Positions 1 through 8,926 of a stretch of DNA of 15,518 nt are shown here, piece after piece (position 1 is the first letter of the stretch; every line of letters begins with the position of its first letter). The notes under the pieces were generated by a model. It was not told the origin of the DNA and did no database searches. It was given only the letters and a program-made list of their open reading frames with translations. The position numbers and the translations under genes were made by a program. Source of the stretch: Lachnospiraceae bacterium UBA6452 (GTDB taxonomy: Bacteria > Bacillota > Clostridia > Lachnospirales > Lachnospiraceae); the NCBI GenBank assembly GCA_002441865.1, contig DJNY01000051.1, forward strand, positions 18,078-33,595. The letters are read 5' to 3'.

Positions 1-3000
1 TTATCCGATGCAAAGCTGATCGTATAAGTGATCAACTTCCAGTTTGCCTTAAAATGACGCTTTCCAAAAGAGCCTGTTGGTATGGTCACATCCTTTACAA
101 GACCTTCTTTGCCTTCTTCGCTCCATCCTAAGAATTCATAATGGCTCTTTGTCGGGCGGTTTAATACGATCGTATTGCTTTCATACGTATAGGATGTCGG
201 ATTGTAATACTCTTTTCCGCCATCCAGATCATAGGTGATCTGATATACTACCGGCTCAAATACCGCTGTCAGATTAACATCCTTTGCAGGCATTGTCTGC
301 GGTATTTCTCCACTCCAGTTTTTAAATGTATAATACTCTTTTTCCGGATCTGCCGGGCGGCTGATCGTCTGTCCGTATTGATATGTCGCACCCTTATCAT
401 CATTACCGACCATAAAAGCAATATGGTAGGAATTGATCTTCCACTGTGCAGTATAGGTCACATCATGATCGGGGATCGTATCCTTTACCTTGCTGTCCCA
501 GCCTGTGAAAGTATATCCTGTTTTCTTTGGAACAGGCACTTTTATCTCGCTGCCATAATAGTTGTTCTGTACAACATCACTTTCTCCGTTATCCAGTCGG
601 AATTTAACCGAATATCTGTTTCGGGTGTAATCAAACGTGTATATGTTCTGAGCCTTATCCGCCCGGATCTGTACCGGTTTCAGCTCAGGCGCCGTAAAGC
701 CTTTTGTGAGTGCAGCATCTTCAATTCCTTCCGGCGTTACAAACGCATCGATCTGTGCTTCTTCGTTTATGATCTTGTAATTTACATATCTGCCGTTCAG
801 ATTCTGGATCCGGTAGATCAATGTATAGGAACACATATCAGGGATCCATTTCACATACAGGGTCAGATCTCTGTCCGGCATAACACCGCTGAACGGCTGT
901 GTATAAGCCGCATCCTCGTACCAGCCCCCAAACAGATAAGCCTTTCTTGCCTGTGCAGGTAATTTGCTGCCACATTTCTTCTCTTCTGTCACATCCTCCA
1001 CGGAAGTCCCGTCCGCGCAGACTATGTCATGCACTGTCAGCGTATGTTTGCTGCAATCGTAGTAATACCGGATCACAAGTCTGTTATCCGGATCCCCTGT
1101 TACTGTGCCCTGCTGTACATCCGGTTTTGTATAACCTTCATACTGATTAACAGCCGGCTTTACGGTAGAATCCGTATCTGCATAACCATATCTTTTTTCT
1201 GCCAGATCATATGTGCCCGTTTCTGCATTTTCCTTATAATGCTCAACTATATATGCGGTCTTTACTACATCCCATTTTGCATATAAAATCAGATCCGATG
1301 CAGGCATTGTATCCGGTTTGTAAACGGTCTGCAGTGCTTCGTCCGTATACCAGTCCGCAAAACTGTATCCGTTTCTGTAGACCGGCAGTGCATCCAGAAT
1401 ATCCTTTAAAGGTGTTCCGTATGTTACCATCTGTTCCGTGCTCTGCTCACAGGTTCCGCCGTTTAAGATATAATTGATCCGATACTGCTTTCTCGGATAT
1501 GCATAAATGATACGGTTATTTTCCACAGAGCCCTGCACAAGTGTATGGGTCACCGGTTCCACATCTTCATATCCTTCCGGTGCTTTTGTCTCCGGTATTA
1601 CTACATCTTCCGGATCTCCGTACAGGTTTTCCGCCAGATACAGACGCCTGCTGCCATCAAGCTGTATCAGATAATGCAACACCTGATAAGACTGTTTGCC
1701 GTTTACCCATTTTCCATATAAAGTCAGGTCTTCATCAGGCATGGTTGCTTTCGTGTACTGATTTTCAAATCCTGCATCCGTATACCAGCCCGCAAACGCA
1801 TAACCGTCTCTTACCGGATCTGCAATCGTAATATCTTCACCGTATTTTTTCTGGGCGGTTATTACATTTGCCCCTGTCACATCATTCGTATCGTACTGAT
1901 AAGTCAGCGTATGTGTGTTGATCTGATACGTATAATAAATATTCGGATCATACGGATCGATCTGAAAACTCGTCAGTCTTGAACTTTCATCAAAAGTATA
2001 TCCTTCAAAGCTCTTTACTTCCGGCGGCTGCACGACACTGTCTGCCAGACCGGTATAGGTTTCTGTATAAGAGTCTATCTGACTGGTTCCATCCAGGAAA
2101 TTGTAAGTTACATAGTATGGAATTTCATCCGCAACCCACTTTGGATAAGCAACCAGATTTTTCGCAGGCATGGTTTCATATGTGAAAGGCCTCGTAAGAG
2201 CCTGATCTTCATACCAGCTTTCCACATGATAGCCCAATTTGCCACTGGCAAGCTCTTTCTCTTTTGGAACAGGGATCTGTGCTCCGTACTGTACCGTATA
2301 TGGAATAAGCTCCGTCTCACTCCGGTACCACGCCATGGTATAATCGTTCCGGTCATACCGATACTCAATGACGAGTGTTCCAGCACCATCCGGATCCACT
2401 GTTACTTCTTCCGTACATACGGCAGGAGACGCAAAACCTTCATAGGATTTTACCGCAGGAGAAACCGAAGTGCCCGCAAGTGCGGTAAATACCTCTTCTT
2501 CTACAAGTGTATACGTAGATTCCTCACTTTCCGGAACCCCATATTCATTCAATATCTGCGGATTTTCCTGATAATGTCTGACTGTATAATTTACCTGCAT
2601 GCTTTCCCATTTTGCGTACAATGTGATGTCATGTGCAGGCATTGTATTGTCAAACTTCTGTTTATAATCTGCATCCAGATACCAGCCAAGGAATCTGCAG
2701 GCTTCTCTTTCCGGTGTTGCGGTCAGAAGTTTTTGTCCCGGCCTTGCGGTAAATGTCGCTTCACTTTCTGCCGGCAAAGCAGCATCCGGTGCCTGCAGGT
2801 CATAGGTTACTGTATACTGTCTCAGATCATAGAAAACATGCAGTTCCAGACTTCCGTCAGCCTTGATCTCACCGTTTGGCAGTGTATTGTTTCTCAGCTG
2901 ATAAACAGCCGGATCATAAGCACCCGCAGGAGCTGTAACGGTCTGCCCTGTCTCTCCGGTCAGATACTGTATCTCATGTAAAACATAGCCGTCTCCGTTT

Positions 3001-6000
3001 TCTTCCCCGACATAATATTTCACCGTATAACCAATGCCAGACCGTGGACTCCATTTAGCAAAATAAGTCACATCCTTTGCCGGTACATCCTGTGGGATCT
3101 CTTCTACAGCCGTATTTCCTTCCCTGATCCATCCATCCAGATCATAGCCCGGCTTATAAACCGCAGGAACAGGCATCATCGTGCCATAACGATAAGAGCC
3201 TGTAGAAACAACCTCATTATCTGATCGATAGGTTGCTGTATACTTTGCTCTCGGATAATAATATTCAATGAGTGTGCTGCCATCCGCTTCTACAACCGCT
3301 GATCTGACCGCCGGTATTTCATAGCCTTCGCGCATCTTTGGCTGCGGGCTGACCGTAGAACCTGTCAATGCGGTTTTCTTTTCCACACCATCTTCAGGTA
3401 CTTCATATACACCGTTTGCACCCTGCAGATACGTCTTTACCGTATAAGAAACACTGGCAGGTGTCCATTTCGCGTAGACAAGCCTATCCTGATCAGGCAT
3501 TGTGGCAGGAATGGTATAAGGCTTTGTCAACGCCTCATCTGTATACCAGCCTGCAAATGTATAACCCTGTTTTACCGGATCTGCAGGCTTTTTAATAGTT
3601 GTTCCGTATTTCTGGTCGAGCGGCGTTACATAAGAACCTCCATTGCTCATAAAAGCGAGAACATAGCCATCGCGCAGCATATCCCAGTGCAGTTTCACTT
3701 TTTTCTGAAACGGCTTTGTATTAAATGTGCCCGGCTGATTCTTCCATGTAACGATCATCTCACCGTCCACCGATTTTGCCGCTCCCGGATCCACTGTAAC
3801 GAGGTTCGTCTTCGGATCATAAGAAAAGGCATCATTTGTCATCGTGATCACAAAATACTGATCACTGTCATCTTCATAGATCTTTTTGAAATATTTTCCA
3901 TCGTCCAGACCCTCTTTCATATCCATATAATTCATGGTAAAGAAATCATCCGGAATACGCATTTTCTTCATTTCATATTTCAGATTGCATTCCATGTCCG
4001 CCGTATCTGTAAAATCGAGCACATTTTCCAATGTACCGGCTGTATATAACGGCCACATGGCTTCAAATAGTGTCGGCGAGTAAGTAAACGCATTGGAAAG
4101 CGCCTGCGCCCGGAATTTGATATCCAGATATATACCGACCTCCAGATAAAGCGCTCCGATCGCCCTTGTGTTTCTTCCGCTTGAGGCGGTATATTTCAGG
4201 ATATAATACAGATAGCCCCAAAGCTGCACATAACCGCCAACTTCCGCGGAAAGTCCCACACTCGCCAGCTCCGTTGACAAAAGCCCGACGCGGATCGTCA
4301 GTCTGACGCCTGCTTTGACACCGATCGTTCCCATGGCATATGCGGTAAATTCATACTGCTCTTCTGTGATATTGATCGTATCACTCGTTGCTTTCCTGCC
4401 CTTTACCTGCAGACAGAACACATAACGCTTGGCGTTTTTATACCAGAATGTCATACCGATCGAAACATTGACTTTTGTCCAGACAACAAAATCCAGTTCG
4501 ATCGCAATATCGATCACCAGAAGTATACGGAAATGCTGTTCCGTGATCCGCTTGGTATAGATCTCGACCCATTCTCCATCATCCTCTAACAGATCCGCAT
4601 AACGCGCTGCCAGGGATTTTGCAACAGAAATCTGTTCATTGCCTCCGGTATTGGCATCCACATCGTCTTCATCCGATCTGCCCAGATTTGCCATGAAAGG
4701 CGCCTTGTCGGATATATACCCACTTCCGTTCTCCATCATATCTTCGAGCTCGGAAACGATATTTTCTACATCATTCGCCAGCTTCTGCTTCTTTTTATAT
4801 TGCGATATCGAAGTACCGCTGCCGCCGGCTGTCGGATAAAGCAGGTAATTGTTTGCCTGCTCCGTCTTAAAATTGATATCCAGTCCGATCCCCGTATATT
4901 CGTACAGATCCAGAGAAGCTGTCACGCGGTAATCCGCAATATAAGGGAAAATACCCCATACCTTCCATACTGCTTCCCCATCTACATGGACCGCAACACG
5001 TACTTCCTGTTCAAAGGTTGCTGTAACAGTGATCGTAAAATCCGCATAACGCGCTACATGAAACGTGATCGGAACTGTAATTTCCAGTCCCAGATGGACA
5101 CCACTTTCATTTCCGTCGAAATGACGCAGCTTTGTATCCAGATCGGCTTTGACCTGCGGGCGTCCCACTTCCACACGCTTTTTCGCAGAACCCGGTGCTG
5201 TCAGCTCTTCTATATCATCCGCTCCTGAAATTTCCACATTTGCTTTCAGTTCTTTTCCCAGCTCTTTTTCCAGTTCGGCAAATGAATCCGTGCGCAGCGT
5301 CATTTCTCCGATCTGCTGTGCCACATCATCTGCAAATCCGCTTGCCACCGCCTGTGCTTCCAGATTACTTTCCAGTGAATGTGTATTCGTATCATCCAGC
5401 AGATCTTTTCCGTCAACAGGCTCTGTTGTATAAACATCCATGGCAGCTTTGACATCTTCCCATGTCTGCGGCTGATAAGTAATGATATACTGTCCATCTG
5501 ACAAAAGGACACTTGTGATCTTTCCGTAAGAAAGCGTGCTTTGATCATTCCGGTCGGTATACAGAGCCAGAAAATCTCCTTCATCCACTGTCGTATCGGC
5601 AGAAAGCACAGAATTCTGGCTGACGCTGTCAGTGAAAGTCAGTTCCGACAGATCAACCGTCACACTGTTATTTCCCGGATCACCGTCCTGATCTTTTGTG
5701 ATATCCAGAGGCAGGACATCCGGCATAAAAAGCACATCCTCTGTCTTTGATCCACGGTAAGTATACTGGTTCCCGTTCACACCCGTGATCTCAAAGAAGG
5801 AAATATCACTTCCGTCGGCAGATGAAGACACCTCATCCATTGTCGGAATGACATCTCCCGCGTAGACTGCGATCTGATCGCCCAATTTCAGCTTTTTGTC
5901 TGTATAGGTAAAGCTGCCGGTTGTTGTGCTTCCTTCACTCCTGACCGATCCGTCCAGCCCAAGTGTCATTGTTGCAATGGAAACAGACTGTGCACTTTGT

Positions 6001-7385
6001 CCGTTCACAGTCAGATTGGATAACTCTTTTACATTGATATATTTCAGGTTCGGATTCAGGGAAACATTTTTTACTTCATCTTTATGGATGGAAATCTCAT
6101 ACTCACGGATCGATGTATCAAACCCCGTAAAGTAAAGATCTTTACTATCCAATAACAGTCTGTAATTGGAACCCTCTTTCCAGCCGTTTTCCTTGCTGAT
6201 CGTATACGTATTGTTTCCTGCGGCCGATAGATGCAGCGTGATCTCTTCCGTAAAATCACTGATATTTTTCAGCGTACAGGCGGCTAAGATCTCATCCGGA
6301 CTCATAGCACCGCTCTGATCCGTCACCTGAATCACCAGAGAAGCACCGTCTACATCAATGGCACGTGCAAAAGCAGCGATTGCATGTGACTGGAATGCCT
6401 GATCTTCAGTATAAGCCGCATACAATGTGGTATCGCCCAGCAGGCGGTCCGTTGTTGCAACATATCTGGTGCAGCCTTCATCATAACACCAGCCAAGAAA
6501 TGTATAACCGGACTTTATGGCGATCGGCAGATCACTAAGGGAAGTGCCCGGCGTGAGTGTCTCTTCCTCAAAGGATATTAGATTGCCCGGATTTTTCGGA
6601 TCATCCTTAAAACCGCCGTTTGCTTCATAATGGAGCGTATAACCTGGGCTTTCATGACCGATCTCAAAGGTTAGTGTATCCTGATATTCTCCCGCTGCCT
6701 GTGGATCTTCCGTTATCTCACAGACATATACTTTTTCCTCACTTTTCCGGGTCGATGTCAGATTGATCACAGGCACACCATTTTCCGGTATCAGCTTTGT
6801 ATCTTTTTCTTTCAGCTGATAGGAAAGCAGTGTATTATGATTTTTCAGATTCCAGTTATTTTCCGAATTGACCGAAACCTTTACGACTTCCTGCTCATAC
6901 AGACCGTCCGCCTCTCCGCTCAGTTTCAGCTCAGAACCATCCGCTTTTACATACGCCGGAATATCCACATAATAATAAGGATCCGTCCATTTTGCATAAA
7001 GAACCAAAGAGCCTGTATAAGATGTGTCTATCTTTGTAACAGCCTCTCCTCTTAATTCTTTATTATCATACCAGCCTGCAAAAGCATAACCCGGATTACT
7101 TACAACCGATTCATCAGGCAGCTTACTTACGGGATAAGCAGAAGGTGCCTGATAGCCTTCTATGAAAGAACCGCCGTTTAAGGCAAAATCCAGGGTTTTT
7201 TCTTCTTTACCTGCAGATGTTGTATCACATGTGATTTCTGAAGAATCTGTTTTATTTTCTGCAGATTGTTTTGTCCCATGCTGCGGACTGACCTGCGAAG
7301 CTCCTACCGGAACCTGCAATACAGATGCGAAAAGTGTTACACTCAGCAGGTAACACAGGAATTGTTTTCCAAAGCGTTTTTTCAT
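1..7385 (-). CDS. Giant secreted InlB B-repeat (Flg_new / Listeria-Bacteroides repeat) protein, C-terminus outside the window
   Basis: The frame is open from the ATG at 7385-7383 to the left edge: 2461 full codons and no stop. The TTA at bases 1-3 is out of frame. The start has a GGGGG ribosome-binding site 7 nt upstream and is followed by a signal peptide (MKKR, hydrophobic stretch to about residue 28, likely cut near VGA/SQ). Flg_new-type repeats, each with an F-x-GW core and a final LYAKW-like strand, have their core Trp at residues 105, 299, 1280, 1419, 1568, 1724, 1867, 2012, 2155, 2296, 2357 and 2421. Between most C-terminal repeats sits a second module (YTVKHY-like start, an EGY motif and a final IxYxY strand) resembling MucBP-like spacers. 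Residues about 325-1245 are unique: beta-rich parts, charged helical stretches near 660-720 and 870-920, and alternating hydrophobic strands near 940-1095. The anchor (LPXTG, cell-wall binding or other) would lie beyond the window. Surface adhesin is a family-based guess; the ligand is unknown. Confidence 0.93.
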   Translation of the reverse strand, partial: MKKRFGKQFLCYLLSVTLFASVLQVPVGASQVSPQHGTKQSAENKTDSSEITCDTTSAGKEEKTLDFALNGGSFIEGYQAPSAYPVSKLPDESVVSNPGYAFAGWYDNKELRGEAVTKIDTSYTGSLVLYAKWTDPYYYVDIPAYVKADGSELKLSGEADGLYEQEVVKVSVNSENNWNLKNHNTLLSYQLKEKDTKLIPENGVPVINLTSTRKSEEKVYVCEITEDPQAAGEYQDTLTFEIGHESPGYTLHYEANGGFKDDPKNPGNLISFEEETLTPGTSLSDLPIAIKSGYTFLGWCYDEGCTRYVATTDRLLGDTTLYAAYTEDQAFQSHAIAAFARAIDVDGASLVIQVTDQSGAMSPDEILAACTLKNISDFTEEITLHLSAAGNNTYTISKENGWKEGSNYRLLLDSKDLYFTGFDTSIREYEISIHKDEVKNVSLNPNLKYINVKELSNLTVNGQSAQSVSIATMTLGLDGSVRSEGSTTTGSFTYTDKKLKLGDQIAVYAGDVIPTMDEVSSSADGSDISFFEITGVNGNQYTYRGSKTEDVLFMPDVLPLDITKDQDGDPGNNSVTVDLSELTFTDSVSQNSVLSADTTVDEGDFLALYTDRNDQSTLSYGKITSVLLSDGQYIITYQPQTWEDVKAAMDVYTTEPVDGKDLLDDTNTHSLESNLEAQAVASGFADDVAQQIGEMTLRTDSFAELEKELGKELKANVEISGADDIEELTAPGSAKKRVEVGRPQVKADLDTKLRHFDGNESGVHLGLEITVPITFHVARYADFTITVTATFEQEVRVAVHVDGEAVWKVWGIFPYIADYRVTASLDLYEYTGIGLDINFKTEQANNYLLYPTAGGSGTSISQYKKKQKLANDVENIVSELEDMMENGSGYISDKAPFMANLGRSDEDDVDANTGGNEQISVAKSLAARYADLLEDDGEWVEIYTKRITEQHFRILLVIDIAIELDFVVWTKVNVSIGMTFWYKNAKRYVFCLQVKGRKATSDTINITEEQYEFTAYAMGTIGVKAGVRLTIRVGLLSTELASVGLSAEVGGYVQLWGYLYYILKYTASSGRNTRAIGALYLEVGIYLDIKFRAQALSNAFTYSPTLFEAMWPLYTAGTLENVLDFTDTADMECNLKYEMKKMRIPDDFFTMNYMDMKEGLDDGKYFKKIYEDDSDQYFVITMTNDAFSYDPKTNLVTVDPGAAKSVDGEMIVTWKNQPGTFNTKPFQKKVKLHWDMLRDGYVLAFMSNGGSYVTPLDQKYGTTIKKPADPVKQGYTFAGWYTDEALTKPYTIPATMPDQDRLVYAKWTPASVSYTVKTYLQGANGVYEVPEDGVEKKTALTGSTVSPQPKMREGYEIPAVRSAVVEADGSTLIEYYYPRAKYTATYRSDNEVVSTGSYRYGTMMPVPAVYKPGYDLDGWIREGNTAVEEIPQDVPAKDVTYFAKWSPRSGIGYTVKYYVGEENGDGYVLHEIQYLTGETGQTVTAPAGAYDPAVYQLRNNTLPNGEIKADGSLELHVFYDLRQYTVTYDLQAPDAALPAESEATFTARPGQKLLTATPEREACRFLGWYLDADYKQKFDNTMPAHDITLYAKWESMQVNYTVRHYQENPQILNEYGVPESEESTYTLVEEEVFTALAGTSVSPAVKSYEGFASPAVCTEEVTVDPDGAGTLVIEYRYDRNDYTMAWYRSETELIPYTVQYGAQIPVPKEKELASGKLGYHVESWYEDQALTRPFTYETMPAKNLVAYPKWVADEIPYYVTYNFLDGTSQIDSYTETYTGLADSVVQPPEVKSFEGYTFDESSRLTSFQIDPYDPNIYYTYQINTHTLTYQYDTNDVTGANVITAQKKYGEDITIADPVRDGYAFAGWYTDAGFENQYTKATMPDEDLTLYGKWVNGKQSYQVLHYLIQLDGSRRLYLAENLYGDPEDVVIPETKAPEGYEDVEPVTHTLVQGSVENNRIIYAYPRKQYRINYILNGGTCEQSTEQMVTYGTPLKDILDALPVYRNGYSFADWYTDEALQTVYKPDTMPASDLILYAKWDVVKTAYIVEHYKENAETGTYDLAEKRYGYADTDSTVKPAVNQYEGYTKPDVQQGTVTGDPDNRLVIRYYYDCSKHTLTVHDIVCADGTSVEDVTEEKKCGSKLPAQARKAYLFGGWYEDAAYTQPFSGVMPDRDLTLYVKWIPDMCSYTLIYRIQNLNGRYVNYKIINEEAQIDAFVTPEGIEDAALTKGFTAPELKPVQIRADKAQNIYTFDYTRNRYSVKFRLDNGESDVVQNNYYGSEIKVPVPKKTGYTFTGWDSKVKDTIPDHDVTYTAQWKINSYHIAFMVGNDDKGATYQYGQTISRPADPEKEYYTFKNWSGEIPQTMPAKDVNLTAVFEPVVYQITYDLDGGKEYYNPTSYTYESNTIVLNRPTKSHYEFLGWSEEGKEGLVKDVTIPTGSFGKRHFKANWKLITYTISFASD
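60..3650 (-). repeat. C-terminal tandem array of ten Flg_new repeats with alternating spacer modules
   Basis: These are protein-level repeats within the giant gene. Core Trp spacing from residue 1280 onward is 139, 149, 156, 143, 145, 143, 141, 61 and 64 residues. Seven units of about 145 residues (about 435 bp) therefore combine one Flg_new repeat with one spacer module, and the last three Flg_new repeats follow each other directly. The DNA copies are well diverged, with no long identical runs noticed, so the array looks old rather than newly amplified. Recurring signatures are GYxFxGWYTD, TMPAxDLTLYAKW and CCGGATCT/CAGATC-rich codon runs. Confidence 0.85.
6270..7200 (-). repeat. N-terminal pair of Flg_new repeats
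   Basis: Two repeat units lie just after the signal peptide. The first covers about residues 63-128 (ALNGG start, GYAFAGWYD core, LYAKW end). The second covers about residues 246-320 (YEANGG start, GYTFLGWCYD core, LYAAY end). They are separated by about 115 residues of a different beta-rich segment. They stand nearly 1000 residues away from the C-terminal array, so the unique central part is bracketed by repeats. Confidence 0.75.
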
Positions 7386-7446
7386 CTATTTTCCCCCACA
7401 TACTCTATCTTATGCGTATCATTCAAAACAGATAGCTATTTCTACT

Positions 7447-7475
7447 ATTTTATCAAAACGCTTTTTCCTGTAACA
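7447..7475 (-). promoter_or_regulatory. Candidate promoter of the giant repeat-protein gene
   Basis: Read on the minus strand, TAAAAT (7452-7447) is preceded directly by TGA, giving an extended -10. A weak -35-like TGTTAC (7475-7470) lies 17 bp upstream. The predicted start leaves a leader of about 55 nt before the GGGGG ribosome-binding site at 7397-7393. The 152-bp gap to the symporter gene also holds that gene's terminator, so the giant gene must have its own promoter here. The exact boxes are uncertain. Confidence 0.35.
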
Positions 7476-7490
7476 TGCTCCTTTTATGCC

Positions 7491-7520
7491 AAAAAAGTGC
7501 CCCTTCCTGAAAAGGGGCAC
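7491..7520 (-). terminator. Intrinsic terminator of the GH120-symporter operon
   Basis: On the minus strand, a perfect 9-bp stem GTGCCCCTT/AAGGGGCAC with a 6-nt loop is followed directly by six T residues. It lies 17 nt after the symporter stop codon. The plus-strand side has no T-run, so it works in one direction only. Confidence 0.92.
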
Positions 7521-7537
7521 AAAAAGAATACTCTTAA

Positions 7538-8911
7538 TTATTGTTCACTTCTTAATTTCTGATTGACCTTTTCTACATCAAGTTTGTAATAAAGGACTAA
7601 GATGATCACTGTAATGATCAGTGGAATGCCTGCAAACATGAAGGATAACATATTGGTGCAGGATGCGCTCTGTACTGCTGCTGTTGCATCGTAATGGGAA
7701 GCTGCCAGCAGCCAGCCGCTGATAGCGGAACCAAGTCCGTTACCTACCTTCATACCGAATGAAGTGCAGGAATACATGGAACCATCCATTCTCTTTCCCG
7801 TCTTTAAGTAAGTGTACTCAGAAGCCTCAGATACCAGTGCATTGAATGTACCACCGAGTGTACAGCAGGTAAGGGAAACCAGTCCGTACATCCATACAAC
7901 AACAGGCGCGTTACCCTGCATAACAAAGATCAGATAAATGGCACGTACGATCACATTTAAGATAAAGCAGCCTACATTTAAAATCCTGATATTTTTCAGT
8001 TTCTTTACAAGTATAGGTGCTGCGATCAGACCAAGTACATTTGCTACGGAAAAAACAGATATCATCTTTCCGAATAAACCTGCATCTCCGCAATTATATG
8101 TGAAGTAATAGATAGCTGCTCCCATGGAAACACCTGTCATCAGATAAAAGAGCAGATAGATCATGGTCAGCATATCAAAATATTTATTTGTTACAAGTGT
8201 TTTCAGGGTTTCGATCAGACCGATTTCTTTCTGAACAGTACCTTCTTCTTTTGCCTCCTTATATGCCTCATTGATTTCTTCTTCCGGAAGCTCTTTTACG
8301 GATAATACGGAAATTGTGTTTACAACAAGACCAACCAGTGCAAAGATGATCGCTGTTGTTCTCCAGCCTGCATTTCCGCCGCCAAACTTCTCTACCATAA
8401 CTAATGTAAAATTGGAAACCAGAAGATTTCCGAGTGTAGAACCGATAAAACGGAAAGTTCCCATCTGTACACGTTCCTGGCTGTTTTTCGTGATCAGAGA
8501 GGTCAGTGCAGAGTATGCAATATTATTTGCCGTATAGAAGATCGCATTTAACAGCGTATATGCAATGAAGAAATAAGCATACTGCAGTTTGGAACTCATG
8601 TTCATAGGAATCGCAAATAATGCGATCAATGCAATGGCATTACCGAAATAAGACCAGAACATCCATGGTCTTGCCTTACCGAATTTGGAATGTGTTCTGT
8701 CGATCAGACTACCGAACAGAATATCTGTAACACCGTCCAGCAGCTTGGAAACCAGGATCAATGTACCGATAATACCTGCATCCATTCCAATCGTATTTGT
8801 CAGATAGATCATGACAAAGCTGGAAATCAATCCATATACCATATTGGCAGCAAAATCACCGCCGCCATAGCCTACTTTATTATATAATTTCAAATATTTT
8901 TTCTCTTCCAT
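7538..8911 (-). CDS. GPH-family (MelB/XynP-like) sugar:cation symporter, probable xylo-oligosaccharide importer
   Basis: This 457-residue, roughly 12-helix protein matches the usual length of glycoside-pentoside-hexuronide:cation symporters in the major facilitator superfamily. The N-terminus GYGGGDFAANMVYG and the segment KLLDGVTD followed by IDRTHSKFGKARPW are hallmark GPH sequences. D59 and D63 fall where MelB has its cation-binding pair D55/D59, and the loop RTHSKFGKARPW corresponds to the conserved helix 2-3 loop. The start has an AAGGAG site 8 nt upstream, which begins at the stop codon of the GH120 gene; the two genes are 15 nt apart, so they are cotranscribed and probably translationally coupled. 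Its partner is a cytoplasmic beta-xylosidase, which makes xylobiose or short xylo-oligosaccharides the likely substrate. Family assignment is firm; substrate is inferred from context. No truncation or missing motif was seen. Confidence 0.93.
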   Translation of the reverse strand: MEEKKYLKLYNKVGYGGGDFAANMVYGLISSFVMIYLTNTIGMDAGIIGTLILVSKLLDGVTDILFGSLIDRTHSKFGKARPWMFWSYFGNAIALIALFAIPMNMSSKLQYAYFFIAYTLLNAIFYTANNIAYSALTSLITKNSQERVQMGTFRFIGSTLGNLLVSNFTLVMVEKFGGGNAGWRTTAIIFALVGLVVNTISVLSVKELPEEEINEAYKEAKEEGTVQKEIGLIETLKTLVTNKYFDMLTMIYLLFYLMTGVSMGAAIYYFTYNCGDAGLFGKMISVFSVANVLGLIAAPILVKKLKNIRILNVGCFILNVIVRAIYLIFVMQGNAPVVVWMYGLVSLTCCTLGGTFNALVSEASEYTYLKTGKRMDGSMYSCTSFGMKVGNGLGSAISGWLLAASHYDATAAVQSASCTNMLSFMFAGIPLIITVIILVLYYKLDVEKVNQKLRSEQ

Positions 8912-8926
8912 AGTACTGTCTCCTTT

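Noticed and set aside
1..3. TTA at the window start as the stop codon of the giant gene
   Set aside because: The gene's codons have their lowest base at positions divisible by 3; TTA at 1-3 is out of frame, so the gene runs off the edge.
60..3650. CRISPR array or DNA satellite suggested by regular spacing
   Set aside because: The periodicity of about 435 bp and short of identity is explained by diverged protein repeats in one open frame.
378..7100. Many plus-strand frames of 60-250 codons across this stretch
   Set aside because: All lie antisense to the continuous giant frame, have unusual Cys/His/Phe/Ile-rich composition, no family motifs and no ribosome-binding sites.
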